Notes under the pieces: model-generated | Told to the model about the DNA's origin: nothing | The model's input: the letters and a program-made list of their open reading frames with translations, nothing else | Databases searched by the model: none | Source: Pikeienuella litoralis | GTDB taxonomy: Bacteria > Pseudomonadota > Alphaproteobacteria > Rhodobacterales > Rhodobacteraceae | Length of the DNA: 64,000 nt | NCBI RefSeq assembly: GCF_037646705.1 | Contig: NZ_JBBHER010000011.1 | Location: 48,584 to 112,583 of the forward strand | Direction: 5' to 3' | Translations under genes and position numbers: made by a program | Part shown: positions 1 through 7,587 of the stretch, one piece after another | Layout: each line of letters opens with the position of its first letter | How positions within the stretch are numbered: the first letter of the stretch is position 1

Positions 1-177
1 GGCGTGAGCTTCTCCGAGGCGCAATCGGAGGCGGCGCTCGCCCGGCTTTCCGAAGATGCGCCGCCGCGGCTCGACGGCGATTGGGCGGCGGGCTGGTTCC
101 GCGATTTCCTGAACCTGAGCGCAGGGGCCGCCGACGAAAAGGGAAACCTGCGCTCGAACGCGCATGGAGACGCCTGA
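1..177 (+). CDS. C-terminal end of an unidentified protein (5' truncated)
   Basis: Frame 1 is open from the first base to a TGA at 175-177, giving 58 residues of a protein that begins before the window. The visible part is acidic and tryptophan-containing, with WAAGWFRDFLNL near the middle, and ends NAHGDA. No family is recognisable from this fragment. A strong hairpin 38 bases after the stop supports a real gene end here. The codon pattern, with G/C at most third positions, matches the rest of the window. I assign no function. Confidence 0.6.
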   Translation, partial: GVSFSEAQSEAALARLSEDAPPRLDGDWAAGWFRDFLNLSAGAADEKGNLRSNAHGDA

Positions 178-214
178 TCTGCGACCCGGGAGGCCGGCCT
201 CTCGCCGGAAAAAG

Positions 215-240
215 AAAACCCGGGCCGCAGCCCGGGTTTT
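215..240. terminator. Bidirectional intrinsic terminator between the partial CDS and tRNA-His
   Basis: A perfect 11-bp inverted repeat (215-225 and 230-240, arms AAAACCCGGGC and GCCCGGGTTTT) encloses the 4-base loop CGCA. On the plus strand the stem ends in TTTT. On the minus strand it is followed by a longer T-rich run, the complement of ggaaaaagaaaa. It can therefore end both the partial gene at 1-177 and the minus-strand tRNA-His transcript. Confidence 0.85.
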
Positions 241-241
241 A

Positions 242-318
242 TGGTACCGACGCCCCGGCTCGAACGGGGGACCCCTAGATCCACAATCTAGTGCTCTAAC
301 CAACTGAGCTACGTCGGC
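242..318 (-). tRNA. tRNA-His (GTG)
   Basis: The minus strand folds into a full cloverleaf. The acceptor stem is GCCGACG paired with CGTCGGT, the D arm begins TAGCTCAG, and the anticodon stem is CTAGA/TCTAG with loop TTGTGGA. The anticodon GTG is read from plus bases 282-284. The T arm is CCCCG TTCGAGC CGGGG and the CCA is encoded (242-244). The discriminator is A73 and the first pair is G1-U72. The base before G1 would be C, so no G-1 is encoded. This is the divergent alphaproteobacterial tRNA-His type rather than the usual G-1/C73 form. The hairpin at 215-240 terminates it. Confidence 0.97.
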
Positions 319-455
319 GCAGATGGGGCGCGAAAAAGCGATGCGCCCGGAACGGGGTTCGTCTACTCGCGGCCGTGCTATTTTGCAAGCCGCAGACGAT
401 GCGCGCTTGCAAGCCGCCCCACCCCTGAGCCATCAAGGGCCAAGGAGGGCGGGAC

Positions 456-680
456 ATGGGTATCGACAGGGAAACGGCGCAGGAAGCAAACCTGCAGATC
501 GGCCCGACTACGCTCGGCATGGTGCGAATCTATGTCGAAAGCGGCGGTCAGGAGATCGTGATGGATTTCGAGCCGGAGGAAGCCGACGAAATTGCGGAGG
601 AGCTGCGCGCCTCCGCCGCTCAGGCGCGCCGGGGGGCGGGCGGAAAACCGGGCAAGGGCCGCGGCAAAGCCAGGAAATGA
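456..680 (+). CDS. Small conserved protein, DUF6324-like
   Basis: 74 residues, MGIDRETAQ to KGRGKARK. The N-terminal 55 residues read as a compact acidic domain containing the segments LQIGPTTLGMVRIYVESGG and FEPEEADEIAEELR. The tail is a flexible lysine/arginine/glycine stretch. It resembles the short DUF6324 family common in Rhodobacterales; this is from memory of the motif pattern, not a search. The ATG is preceded by AAGGAGGGCGGG, a strong ribosome binding site. Its TGA overlaps the ATG of the following histidine kinase (ATGA at 677-680), so the two are probably translationally coupled. The biochemical function is unknown. It has no membrane segment or signal peptide. Confidence 0.8.
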   Translation: MGIDRETAQEANLQIGPTTLGMVRIYVESGGQEIVMDFEPEEADEIAEELRASAAQARRGAGGKPGKGRGKARK

Positions 681-2029
681 GCGAGCCGCCAACGGCGTTC
701 CGACCGGAGTTTCTTTGGAATCCCCGCTGGTTACGGCTGGTTTGGGCCAATGATGACGGCCTCGCCTTCTGGGGCGAAGACAGCCTCGACGATCTGGCGG
801 AGCGTGTTTTCGCCCCGGAAGACGAGACCGTTCGGACTCTCGCCGCGCGGATCGCCGAGATTGAAGAGGGCGGCGACGGCGCCGGAGGGCTCCTGCTTCG
901 CCCGCGCGCGGAGCCGGTCAGGCCTTGGGCGCGCTGCGCCATAGAAACGGGGGCGGACGGGCGCAGTCTGTTGCGCGTCGCGCTCTTTTGCAAGGACGCG
1001 CGGGAGGATCGCATGCTGGCGCTGGCTCGGGCGGGATTCGACGCCGCGCCGCAGCCTCTGGCGATCTGTTCCGAAACCGGCGTCGTTCTGGCGCGGAACG
1101 AGGCTGACCGGCGCGCGTTCGGCGCCGGACCCGGCGCGCTCTTCGACCGATACGCCGACCCCGAGGAAGGCCGCCGCGCGCTGGCGGCGGCGCTCGGCGC
1201 GGGCATACACAGCCGCAAGACCGTCACGGTCGGGGCGGAGGGCGTCGCGCGGCATCGTGTCTCGCTTCGCCGGATGAGCGATCCCGCGACCGGCGCGCTG
1301 GCGGTGATCGCGGAGTTTCATGGCGTCGCGGACCGCCCCGCCGCGACGGGCGTCTCTGCGGCGGAGCTTGCGAAAATCGCCCATGACCTTCGCTCGCCGT
1401 TGACGGCGATCGACGGCTTCGCCGAATTCATCGCGGCGTCGGGCGACGCCATGAAGCCGGAGCGCCGCGACTCTTACCTGGCCGACATCCGCGCCGCGAG
1501 CCGGCGGATCCTGGCGATGGTGGAGGAAATGGTCGCGCTGGGCTCGGAAATGAACGCGGCGGGCCGCGCGGGCCGCCAGGTGGACCTTCGGGCGCTGGCG
1601 GAAGAGGTCGCCCGGCTCCACCGCCCCGCGGCGATCGCCGCCGGCGTGACCCTGTCGGTCTCGGGAGACGCGACCGTCGCGGCGCCGGGAGATGAGATCT
1701 CCGTCCATCGCATCGTGGGGAATCTGGTGATGAACGCGCTTGAACATGGCGGCCGGCCGGGCGGAACGGTCCAACTGATCGCGCGGCGCGCCGATGAGGG
1801 CGCCGCGCTCGAGGTCGCCGATGATGGCGCGGGCATGTCGGAGGCCGCGCTCGCCGTGGCTCTGCGCCCTTTTGGCCGCGGCGCCGGCGTCAAGGAGGAT
1901 TCGGGGCGGAGCGGCGGGCTCGGCCTCTCCAACGCCCGGGAGCTGGCCGCGGAAATGGGAGCGAGGCTCGATATCCGGACCGCGCCCGGCGCCGGCTTCG
2001 CGGCCCGGCTGATCTTTCCGAAGGAGTGA
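677..2029 (+). CDS. Soluble sensor histidine kinase, orphan
   Basis: 450 residues. The C-terminal half is a classical HisKA-HATPase_c transmitter: H-box IAHDLRSPLTAIDGF with phospho-acceptor His236, N-box NLVMNALEHG near 349, DDGAGM near 382 and GGLGLSNARELA near 414. The N-terminal half (about 1-225) has no membrane segment or signal peptide. It looks like one or two PAS-type sensory modules (LAICSETGVVLARNEADRRAFG near 135), so the signal is probably cytosolic. The ATG at 677 is chosen because it overlaps the previous stop; the longer open frame upstream lies inside the preceding gene. No response regulator is adjacent. It lies about 60 bases before a sugar-kinase operon, but a regulatory link is only a guess. 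Confidence 0.9.
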   Translation: MSEPPTAFRPEFLWNPRWLRLVWANDDGLAFWGEDSLDDLAERVFAPEDETVRTLAARIAEIEEGGDGAGGLLLRPRAEPVRPWARCAIETGADGRSLLRVALFCKDAREDRMLALARAGFDAAPQPLAICSETGVVLARNEADRRAFGAGPGALFDRYADPEEGRRALAAALGAGIHSRKTVTVGAEGVARHRVSLRRMSDPATGALAVIAEFHGVADRPAATGVSAAELAKIAHDLRSPLTAIDGFAEFIAASGDAMKPERRDSYLADIRAASRRILAMVEEMVALGSEMNAAGRAGRQVDLRALAEEVARLHRPAAIAAGVTLSVSGDATVAAPGDEISVHRIVGNLVMNALEHGGRPGGTVQLIARRADEGAALEVADDGAGMSEAALAVALRPFGRGAGVKEDSGRSGGLGLSNARELAAEMGARLDIRTAPGAGFAARLIFPKE

Positions 2030-2087
2030 CGGACATGCGCCATGAAGGCCGCCCCCGCGGGGCCGAATCCCGGTTCGGGCCAGGTCC

Positions 2088-3035
2088 ATGTATCTGATCT
2101 GCGGCGAAGCGCTGTTCGATCTCTTCGCGCCGGCCGACGCGCGGGCGCCTTTCACGCTCTCGGCCCGGGCCGGCGGCGCGCCCTTCAACGTGGCCGTCGG
2201 CATGGCGCGGCTGGGCGCGCGCGCCGGGCTTTTCACCGCGCTCTCAAACGACACGTTCGGCCGGGCGCTCCGGGCGGCGCTGGAGGAAGATGGCGTGAAC
2301 ACCCGGTTCTTGCTCGAGAGCCCGCGCGAGACCGCGCTCAGCCTGGTGACGCTCGGAGCGCGTGGCGACGCGGCGTATCGGTTTTATGGGGCGGGGACGG
2401 CCGAGCGGATGATCGACGCGTCCGATCTGCCGGAGCTGCCGGATGCGGTTGCGGGCCTGCATTTCGGCTCCTACTCCATGGTGGTGGAGCCGGTGGCCGG
2501 CGCGCATCTGGCGCTCGCCGGCCGTGAAGCGGGGCGCCGGCTCATCTCCTGGGATCCGAACGTCAGGCCGACCATCGAGCCGGACATGGCCGTCTGGGCG
2601 CGGGCTGCTGAGGCGATGGCGAATCTGGCGGATATCGTGAAGGTCAGCGCGGAGGATGCGGCGGCGATCTGGCCGGGGCGGCCGTTCGGCGATGTGCTGG
2701 ACTGGTTTCGGGCCTGCGGCGCGGCGCTGGTCATCGGCACAGACGGCGCGAACGGCGCGCTGGCGCGAGGCGGCTTCGGCGAGGTCTTCGCCGCTCCGGT
2801 CCGGGTCCCGGTGGTCGACACCGTAGGGGCGGGCGACGCCTTTCAGGCCGCGGCGCTCGCGGAGATACAGGCGCGCGCGCCGGACAGGCGGGCGCTGGCC
2901 GCGCTCGAACGGGATCAGGTTGGCGAGATCATGGCCGTCGCCTCGGCGGCCGCCGCCTTCACTTGCGCGCGGGCGGGGGCGGACATGCCGCGGCGCGGCG
3001 ACATCGCCCGGATCGGGACGGACGACGCGGGTTGA
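2088..3035 (+). CDS. PfkB-family carbohydrate kinase (fructokinase-type)
   Basis: 315 residues of the ribokinase/PfkB fold. The N-terminal ICGEALFDLF and GGAPFNVAVGMARLG match PfkB signature 1. The C-terminal VDTVGAGDAFQAAAL is signature 2, with catalytic base Asp250 and the GAGD anion hole. It phosphorylates a sugar with ATP in the cytosol. Fructose is favoured because the operon continues with pgi, which would convert fructose 6-phosphate to glucose 6-phosphate for the Entner-Doudoroff route. 2-keto-3-deoxygluconate is the main alternative, because eda follows directly and would cleave the product. The sequence alone does not settle the choice. The gap to eda is 46 bases. Confidence 0.88.
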   Translation: MYLICGEALFDLFAPADARAPFTLSARAGGAPFNVAVGMARLGARAGLFTALSNDTFGRALRAALEEDGVNTRFLLESPRETALSLVTLGARGDAAYRFYGAGTAERMIDASDLPELPDAVAGLHFGSYSMVVEPVAGAHLALAGREAGRRLISWDPNVRPTIEPDMAVWARAAEAMANLADIVKVSAEDAAAIWPGRPFGDVLDWFRACGAALVIGTDGANGALARGGFGEVFAAPVRVPVVDTVGAGDAFQAAALAEIQARAPDRRALAALERDQVGEIMAVASAAAAFTCARAGADMPRRGDIARIGTDDAG

Positions 3036-3081
3036 CGACGGCGAAGACGTGACGGACCCTGAGACGCGCGAGGAGGCGAGG

Positions 3082-3732
3082 ATGGGAATGAAGGCGAGCC
3101 AAAGGATGCGGGAGGTCGCGGCGCTGGCGCCCGTGATCCCCGTTCTGGTGATTGATGACGCGGGCGGAGCCGCGGAGTTGGCGGCTGCGCTGGTGGCGGG
3201 GGGCGCGCCGGCGTTGGAGGTGACGCTGAGAACGCCGGCCGCGCTCGACGCGATTCGGGCGATGGCTGCGGTCCCCGGCGCCGTGGTCGGCGCGGGGACG
3301 CTGTTGACGGCGGAGGACGTCGCGGCGGCGAAGGCGGCCGGCGCGACGTTCGGCGTCTCGCCGGGCGCGACGGCGGCGCTTCTGGACGCGGCGGAGGCGG
3401 CCGGGCTGCCGATGCTGCCCGGGGCGGCGACCGCCTCCGAGGCGATGAGGCTTCTGGAGCGGGGGTATGATTTCATGAAGTTCTTTCCGGCGGAGGCTGC
3501 GGGCGGCGCGCCCGCGCTGAAGGCGCTCGCGGGGCCGTTGCCGCATATCGGCTTTTGCCCGACAGGGGGCGTCTCCGGCGCCAACGCGGGGAGCTATCTC
3601 GCGCTTCCCAACGTGCTCTGCGTCGGCGGCTCGTGGCTCGCGCCGGCGGCGATGCTGGCGGCGCGCGACTGGGCCGGGGTCGAGCGCTTTGCGCGCGCGG
3701 CGGCGGCGCTGACGCGGGGGGCCGGGCGATGA
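3082..3732 (+). CDS. eda: 2-dehydro-3-deoxy-phosphogluconate aldolase / 4-hydroxy-2-oxoglutarate aldolase
   Basis: 216 residues, the usual KDPG aldolase length. It cleaves 2-keto-3-deoxy-6-phosphogluconate to pyruvate and glyceraldehyde 3-phosphate, the last step of the Entner-Doudoroff pathway. Visible class I aldolase features are ALEVTLRT (Glu46), GAGTLLT, FGVSPGAT and YDFMKFFPAE with the Schiff-base Lys133. GFCPTGG near the C-terminus forms the phosphate site. The ATG at 3082 follows a GAGGAGGCGAGG ribosome binding site; an in-frame ATG two codons later is possible. The stop overlaps the pgi start (ATGA at 3729-3732). The usual partner edd (phosphogluconate dehydratase) is not in the window. 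Confidence 0.95.
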   Translation: MGMKASQRMREVAALAPVIPVLVIDDAGGAAELAAALVAGGAPALEVTLRTPAALDAIRAMAAVPGAVVGAGTLLTAEDVAAAKAAGATFGVSPGATAALLDAAEAAGLPMLPGAATASEAMRLLERGYDFMKFFPAEAAGGAPALKALAGPLPHIGFCPTGGVSGANAGSYLALPNVLCVGGSWLAPAAMLAARDWAGVERFARAAAALTRGAGR

Positions 3733-5315
3733 GCGCGGTTGAGGAATGGGCGGCGCTGGAGCGCTGCGCCGAGCGGTTGAGAGGCGCCACGCTCCGTCAG
3801 TTGTTCGCCGCCGATGCGGGCCGGTTCGACCGGTTTTCGTTCAGGTTGGATGATCTTCTGATCGATTTTTCGAAGGAGAAGATCGACGCTGACGCGCTCA
3901 GGGCGCTTCTGGCGCTGGCGGAGGCGCGGGGAGTCGCCGCGCGGCGGGACGCGATGTTCGCGGGCGCGCCGGTCAACGAGACCGAAGGCCGGGCCGCGCT
4001 CCATATGGCGCTTCGGGGCGGCGCGGCGGCGCCGGCCGATGTCGAGGGCGGCCTCGCCCGGTTTCTCGATTTTGCGGAAGCGGTGCGCACCGGCGCCTAT
4101 GCGCCGCGCGGGGGCGGGCGCTTCACCGATGTGGTGAATATCGGAATCGGCGGCTCCGATCTCGGGCCGGCGATGGCCTGCCGCGCGCTTCGGCCGGATC
4201 ATGACGGGCCGAGGACGCATTTCGTCTCCAATGTCGACGGCGCGCACCTCACCGACATCCTCGCCGGGCTCGACCCGGAGACGACGCTGGCGGTGATCGC
4301 CTCGAAGACGTTCACAACCGAGGAGACGATGACCAACGCGCGCTCGATGCGGGCGTGGCTGGCGGCGGGAGGAGCGAGGCCCGACGCGCATATGGCGGCG
4401 GTCTCCACCAACCTGACCGAGACGGCGGCTTTCGGCGTCGCCGACGAGAGGGTGTTCGGTTTCTGGGATTGGGTCGGCGGGCGCTATTCGGTCTGGTCCG
4501 CGATCGGGCTGTCTTTGGCGATCGCCATCGGCGCGGAGAAGTTCCGGGCGTTTCTCGCCGGCGCGGCGGCGATGGACGCGCACTTCCGCGCCGCGCCGGC
4601 GGAGCGGAATCTGCCGCTTCTTCTCGGGCTGATCGGGATCTGGCGGCGGAACATGATGGGGTGGCCGACCCTCGCGCTGATCCCTTACGATCAACGGCTG
4701 GAGCGGTTCCCGGCCTATGTGCAGCAACTCGCCATGGAATCGAACGGGAAACGCGTGACGCTTTCGGGGGCGCCGGCGCGGCGCGCCTCCGCGCCTGTGA
4801 TCTGGGGAGAGCCGGGAACGAACGCGCAGCATTCCTTCTTCCAGCTTCTCCATCAGGGAACGGATGTGATCCCGGTCGAGTTCATCGCGGCGGTGGAGCC
4901 GCGCGAGACCCTGGGCGAGCATCACGCGCTTCTCCTCGCCAATTGTCTCGCTCAGGGGCGGGCGCTCGCCTTCGGGCGGACGGAGGCGGAGGCGCGGGCC
5001 TCGATGGCGGCGGAGGGGCTGGCCGCGGCGGAGATCGACCGGTTGACCCCGCATCGAACCTTTCCCGGCGACCGACCGTCGACGACGATCCTGCACCGGC
5101 GGCTGGACCCGTTCGCGCTGGGCCGGCTGATCGCGCTCTATGAGCATAGGGTGTTCGTCGAAGGCGCGATCTGGGGCGTGAATTCCTTCGATCAATGGGG
5201 GGTCGAGCTTGGGAAGGCGCTGTCGCGCGAGTTGGCGCCGATGGTCATGGGCGCGCCGGCGGCGGAGCTGGACAGCTCCACCGCCGGGCTTTTGCAGGCG
5301 ATCAGGGGCGCTTAG
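3729..5315 (+). CDS. pgi: Glucose-6-phosphate isomerase
   Basis: 528 residues. It interconverts glucose 6-phosphate and fructose 6-phosphate. Family signatures are clear: VVNIGIGGSDLGPAM near 135, ASKTFTTEETMTNA, WVGGRYSVWSAIGLS near 254, QQLAMESNGKRV, and GEPGTNAQHSFFQLLHQG. The last contains the catalytic His region. The start overlaps the eda stop by four bases, so the two are probably translationally coupled and the kinase-eda-pgi set forms one operon. The TAG stop overlaps the stop of the convergent minus-strand gene (5312-5315), leaving no space for a terminator between them. Confidence 0.97.
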   Translation: MSAVEEWAALERCAERLRGATLRQLFAADAGRFDRFSFRLDDLLIDFSKEKIDADALRALLALAEARGVAARRDAMFAGAPVNETEGRAALHMALRGGAAAPADVEGGLARFLDFAEAVRTGAYAPRGGGRFTDVVNIGIGGSDLGPAMACRALRPDHDGPRTHFVSNVDGAHLTDILAGLDPETTLAVIASKTFTTEETMTNARSMRAWLAAGGARPDAHMAAVSTNLTETAAFGVADERVFGFWDWVGGRYSVWSAIGLSLAIAIGAEKFRAFLAGAAAMDAHFRAAPAERNLPLLLGLIGIWRRNMMGWPTLALIPYDQRLERFPAYVQQLAMESNGKRVTLSGAPARRASAPVIWGEPGTNAQHSFFQLLHQGTDVIPVEFIAAVEPRETLGEHHALLLANCLAQGRALAFGRTEAEARASMAAEGLAAAEIDRLTPHRTFPGDRPSTTILHRRLDPFALGRLIALYEHRVFVEGAIWGVNSFDQWGVELGKALSRELAPMVMGAPAAELDSSTAGLLQAIRGA

Positions 5316-6256
5316 GCGGCCTTGCGCCGGCCGCGATAGCCGAGGAGGCCGAGCGCGCCGAGAAGCAGAAGGCCCGACGCCGGCAACGGCGCCACCGTGA
5401 CCTGATCATTGGGCAGGTCGGGGAAGGCGAGCGGGTGAATCTCGCCATTCCGCAGCGAGAGAGAATTCGCCGCGATCATGCCGTAGAAGTTCGCGGCGAC
5501 GCTGACCGCGGCGTTCGGCGCGATGATATGGGCGCTGAAGCTCTGGCTGATGGAGAGCGATGTCGCCTCGTAGAAGTTGAAGATCAGGTTCGGCGTGGCG
5601 TTGCTGATCTTCCCGGCGAAGTTGATGTTCTCGCCGGAGACGTTGACGATCGTCGGGACGGACGTCGTCGCGCCGTAGTTGGAGTTGCCGTTGGAGAAAT
5701 CCGATGCGTCGAAGTTGAAGATCTCGAGCGCGTCCGCCGTCAGGCCGGCGGCGAATCTGGGATTGTTCGAATCGCCGTCAAGCACGCCCGTCGTGCCGAG
5801 AGTGAGGCCGAGATCCCTGAGCTGGCCAGACAGACCGAAGAGCGCGGCGCTCACGTCCGCGACGGGGATGCCGGCGACGCCTTGCGTCACGGTTCCGCCG
5901 CCCTGCGCCTCGACATTCGTGCCGGGAGCCACGGATCCGCCGATCGCCACATCGCCGCCGTTGAAAGAGCGAATGCCGTTCCCGCTGACGTCGCCGCCGA
6001 TGAAGACCGTCCCCGACGGGCCGCCGTCGAAGGTGAAGTTCGAGACCGGATCCTTGGTCAACTCGGAAAGCTGCGGCGAGGTGTAGTCGCCGCCGACGAA
6101 GGTGCGGCCATGGACGTGGACGCCGTTGTCGAAATCGCCCAGCGTGATCACGTTGAACGCCTGAAGCAGCTCAACCGGATTCACCGATGCGGCGTTGGCC
6201 TGGCCGGAAGCCGAAATCGCGGCGGCGCACGCTGCGATAGTAAGCAGTTTTTTCAT
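5312..6256 (-). CDS. Secreted choice-of-anchor A-type protein with VPLPA/PEP-CTERM-like sorting tail
   Basis: 314 residues. An N-terminal Sec signal peptide (MKKLLTIAACAAA, cleavage probably after ANA at 20-22) is followed by a beta-rich body. The body has glycine/asparagine-rich segments such as TFVGGDYTSPQL, GGDVSGNGIRSFNGGDVAIGG and HIIAPNAAVSV, the pattern of choice-of-anchor A domains. The last 25 residues are PLPASG, then a hydrophobic helix LLLLGALGLLGY, then the basic tail RGRRKAA. This is the tripartite layout of VPLPA-CTERM/PEP-CTERM proteins processed by an exosortase at the inner membrane. No exosortase is in the window. The start at 6256 is chosen because it puts a signal peptide at the N-terminus. 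The substrate or role is unknown; surface or biofilm association is inferred. Confidence 0.85.
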   Translation of the reverse strand: MKKLLTIAACAAAISASGQANAASVNPVELLQAFNVITLGDFDNGVHVHGRTFVGGDYTSPQLSELTKDPVSNFTFDGGPSGTVFIGGDVSGNGIRSFNGGDVAIGGSVAPGTNVEAQGGGTVTQGVAGIPVADVSAALFGLSGQLRDLGLTLGTTGVLDGDSNNPRFAAGLTADALEIFNFDASDFSNGNSNYGATTSVPTIVNVSGENINFAGKISNATPNLIFNFYEATSLSISQSFSAHIIAPNAAVSVAANFYGMIAANSLSLRNGEIHPLAFPDLPNDQVTVAPLPASGLLLLGALGLLGYRGRRKAA

Positions 6257-6308
6257 CGAGACGTCCCCACATGGCGCCACGCGCCATTTCCTAAAAATAC
6301 AGGTTCGC

Positions 6309-6331
6309 TCACCCTCGAGCGTTGAGGGTGA
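6309..6331. promoter_or_regulatory. Inverted repeat upstream of the choice-of-anchor A gene
   Basis: TCACCCTC (6309-6316) and GAGGGTGA (6324-6331) are perfect 8-bp arms around the 7-base spacer GAGCGTT, centred about 64 bases upstream of the ATG at 6256. The flanking sequence on the distal side (6340-6420) is unusually AT-rich, as expected for a promoter. The repeat could be an operator for a dimeric regulator or a 5'-leader hairpin. Confidence 0.45.
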
Positions 6332-6535
6332 CGTAAGCGTAATGTGTGGAAAAATCAATATATGCGACGACATTAAGGTTTCATTTTAGCAAAAAACTAT
6401 GCGAGCGTAAAACTTTCACATGTGCGCAGCCAGAGAAATACAATCATTGGGCGATCTCTTGGCGCGCTTGGCCCCGACGCCGGCGCTCTGCTAGTAAAGG
6501 GGCGCGAAACGTCAGACCTCCGAGGGAGACCAGAG

Positions 6536-7555
6536 ATGACCACGCTCACCCGCCGCGGCGCGCTTGCCGGGCTTTCCGGCGTCGGCGCAGCCGCCGCTTT
6601 CGGCGTTCCGGCGCTCGGCGCAGACAAGCTCGTCGTCGGCGCGCTCCGCTTCACCAGCCACGCGCCAAGCTTCGTCGCGCTGGAGCGCGGGTATTTCGAT
6701 GAGGCGGGGCTGGATGTCGAGTTCAGCTTCTTTCAGGCTGCGCAGCCGATGGCGGTGGCGATCGCGTCGGGCGATGTCGGCTTCGGCGTCACGGCCATCT
6801 CGGGCGGGCTGATCAGCCTGGCGGAGAAGGGGGCGGTCAAGGTGATCGGCGGCGGCCTCCAGGAGGAGAAGGGCGTCGACGGGCAGATGATTCTCGCCTC
6901 CAACGCCGCCTATGACGCCGGGCTGACCAGCCCGTCGGTGTTGAAGGGAAAGAGCTTCGGGATGACGACGGCCGGCTCGTCCTTCCACTACATGGCGGCG
7001 AAGATCGCGGCGGCGGAAGGCTTCGCGGACGATCTCAGGCTTGTCCCGCTTCAGAAGGTCGGCGCGATCATCGGCGCGCTGAAATCGGGGCAGATCGACG
7101 CCTGGTCGATCGTGCCGCATATCGGCAAGAGCCTGACCGGCGCCGGCGCCGCCAAACAGATCGGCTGGGTCGCGGATTATCTGCCGAACTATCAGGTCAC
7201 GACGGTCTTCACCTCCGCCGAGACCGCGTTGAACGAGCGCGCGAAAGCCGAGGCCTTCATCGCCGCCTTCGCGCGGGGCGCCGCAGACTTCAACGCCGCG
7301 CTGATCGACCGGACGGCGGGCGAGGACGCGGCCGTCGAGATGACCCGGCTGATTCACAAATACGTCTACGCGGATGAGGCTTTCGAAACGGCCGCCCCGA
7401 AGATCGTGAACGGCGCGATGCGGATGAATGAGGGCGCCGCGCTCAACATCGCCTCGATCGAGGATCAGCTCGACTGGTTCAAGGCGGAGGATCTCGTTCC
7501 CGCCGGGGTCACGATGGAGACGCTGGTCGATTCCAGCTACGTCGCGGCGATCTGA
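6536..7555 (+). CDS. ABC transporter substrate-binding protein, NMT1/SsuA-like
   Basis: 339 residues. The N-terminus TLTRRGALAGLSGVGAAAAFG has a twin-arginine pair followed by a hydrophobic stretch, and cleavage after PALGA is likely, so the protein is exported to the periplasm, possibly by Tat. The mature part follows the NMT1/THI5/SsuA type-2 binding-protein pattern: LRFTSHAPSFVALERGYFDEAGLDVEF (first lobe), AIASGDVGFGVT, and SPSVLKGKSFGMT before the hinge. This family delivers sulfonates, taurine, nitrate or pyrimidine precursors; the substrate is not evident here. The ATG at 6536 has GAGGGAGAC upstream. It leads a three-gene importer operon. Confidence 0.88.
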   Translation: MTTLTRRGALAGLSGVGAAAAFGVPALGADKLVVGALRFTSHAPSFVALERGYFDEAGLDVEFSFFQAAQPMAVAIASGDVGFGVTAISGGLISLAEKGAVKVIGGGLQEEKGVDGQMILASNAAYDAGLTSPSVLKGKSFGMTTAGSSFHYMAAKIAAAEGFADDLRLVPLQKVGAIIGALKSGQIDAWSIVPHIGKSLTGAGAAKQIGWVADYLPNYQVTTVFTSAETALNERAKAEAFIAAFARGAADFNAALIDRTAGEDAAVEMTRLIHKYVYADEAFETAAPKIVNGAMRMNEGAALNIASIEDQLDWFKAEDLVPAGVTMETLVDSSYVAAI

Positions 7556-7587
7556 GCGCGCCCGCGGCGCCGCGGCCGGTTCCCGCG

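Noticed and set aside
6391..6535. Thiamine pyrophosphate riboswitch before the NMT1-like binding protein
   Set aside because: The conserved CUGAGA and ACCUGA segments of a THI box are not present upstream of the gene.
6257..6535. Sigma-54 promoter for the sorting-tagged protein, as in some PEP-CTERM systems
   Set aside because: No TGGCAC-N5-TTGC-like match was found on the minus strand in this interval.
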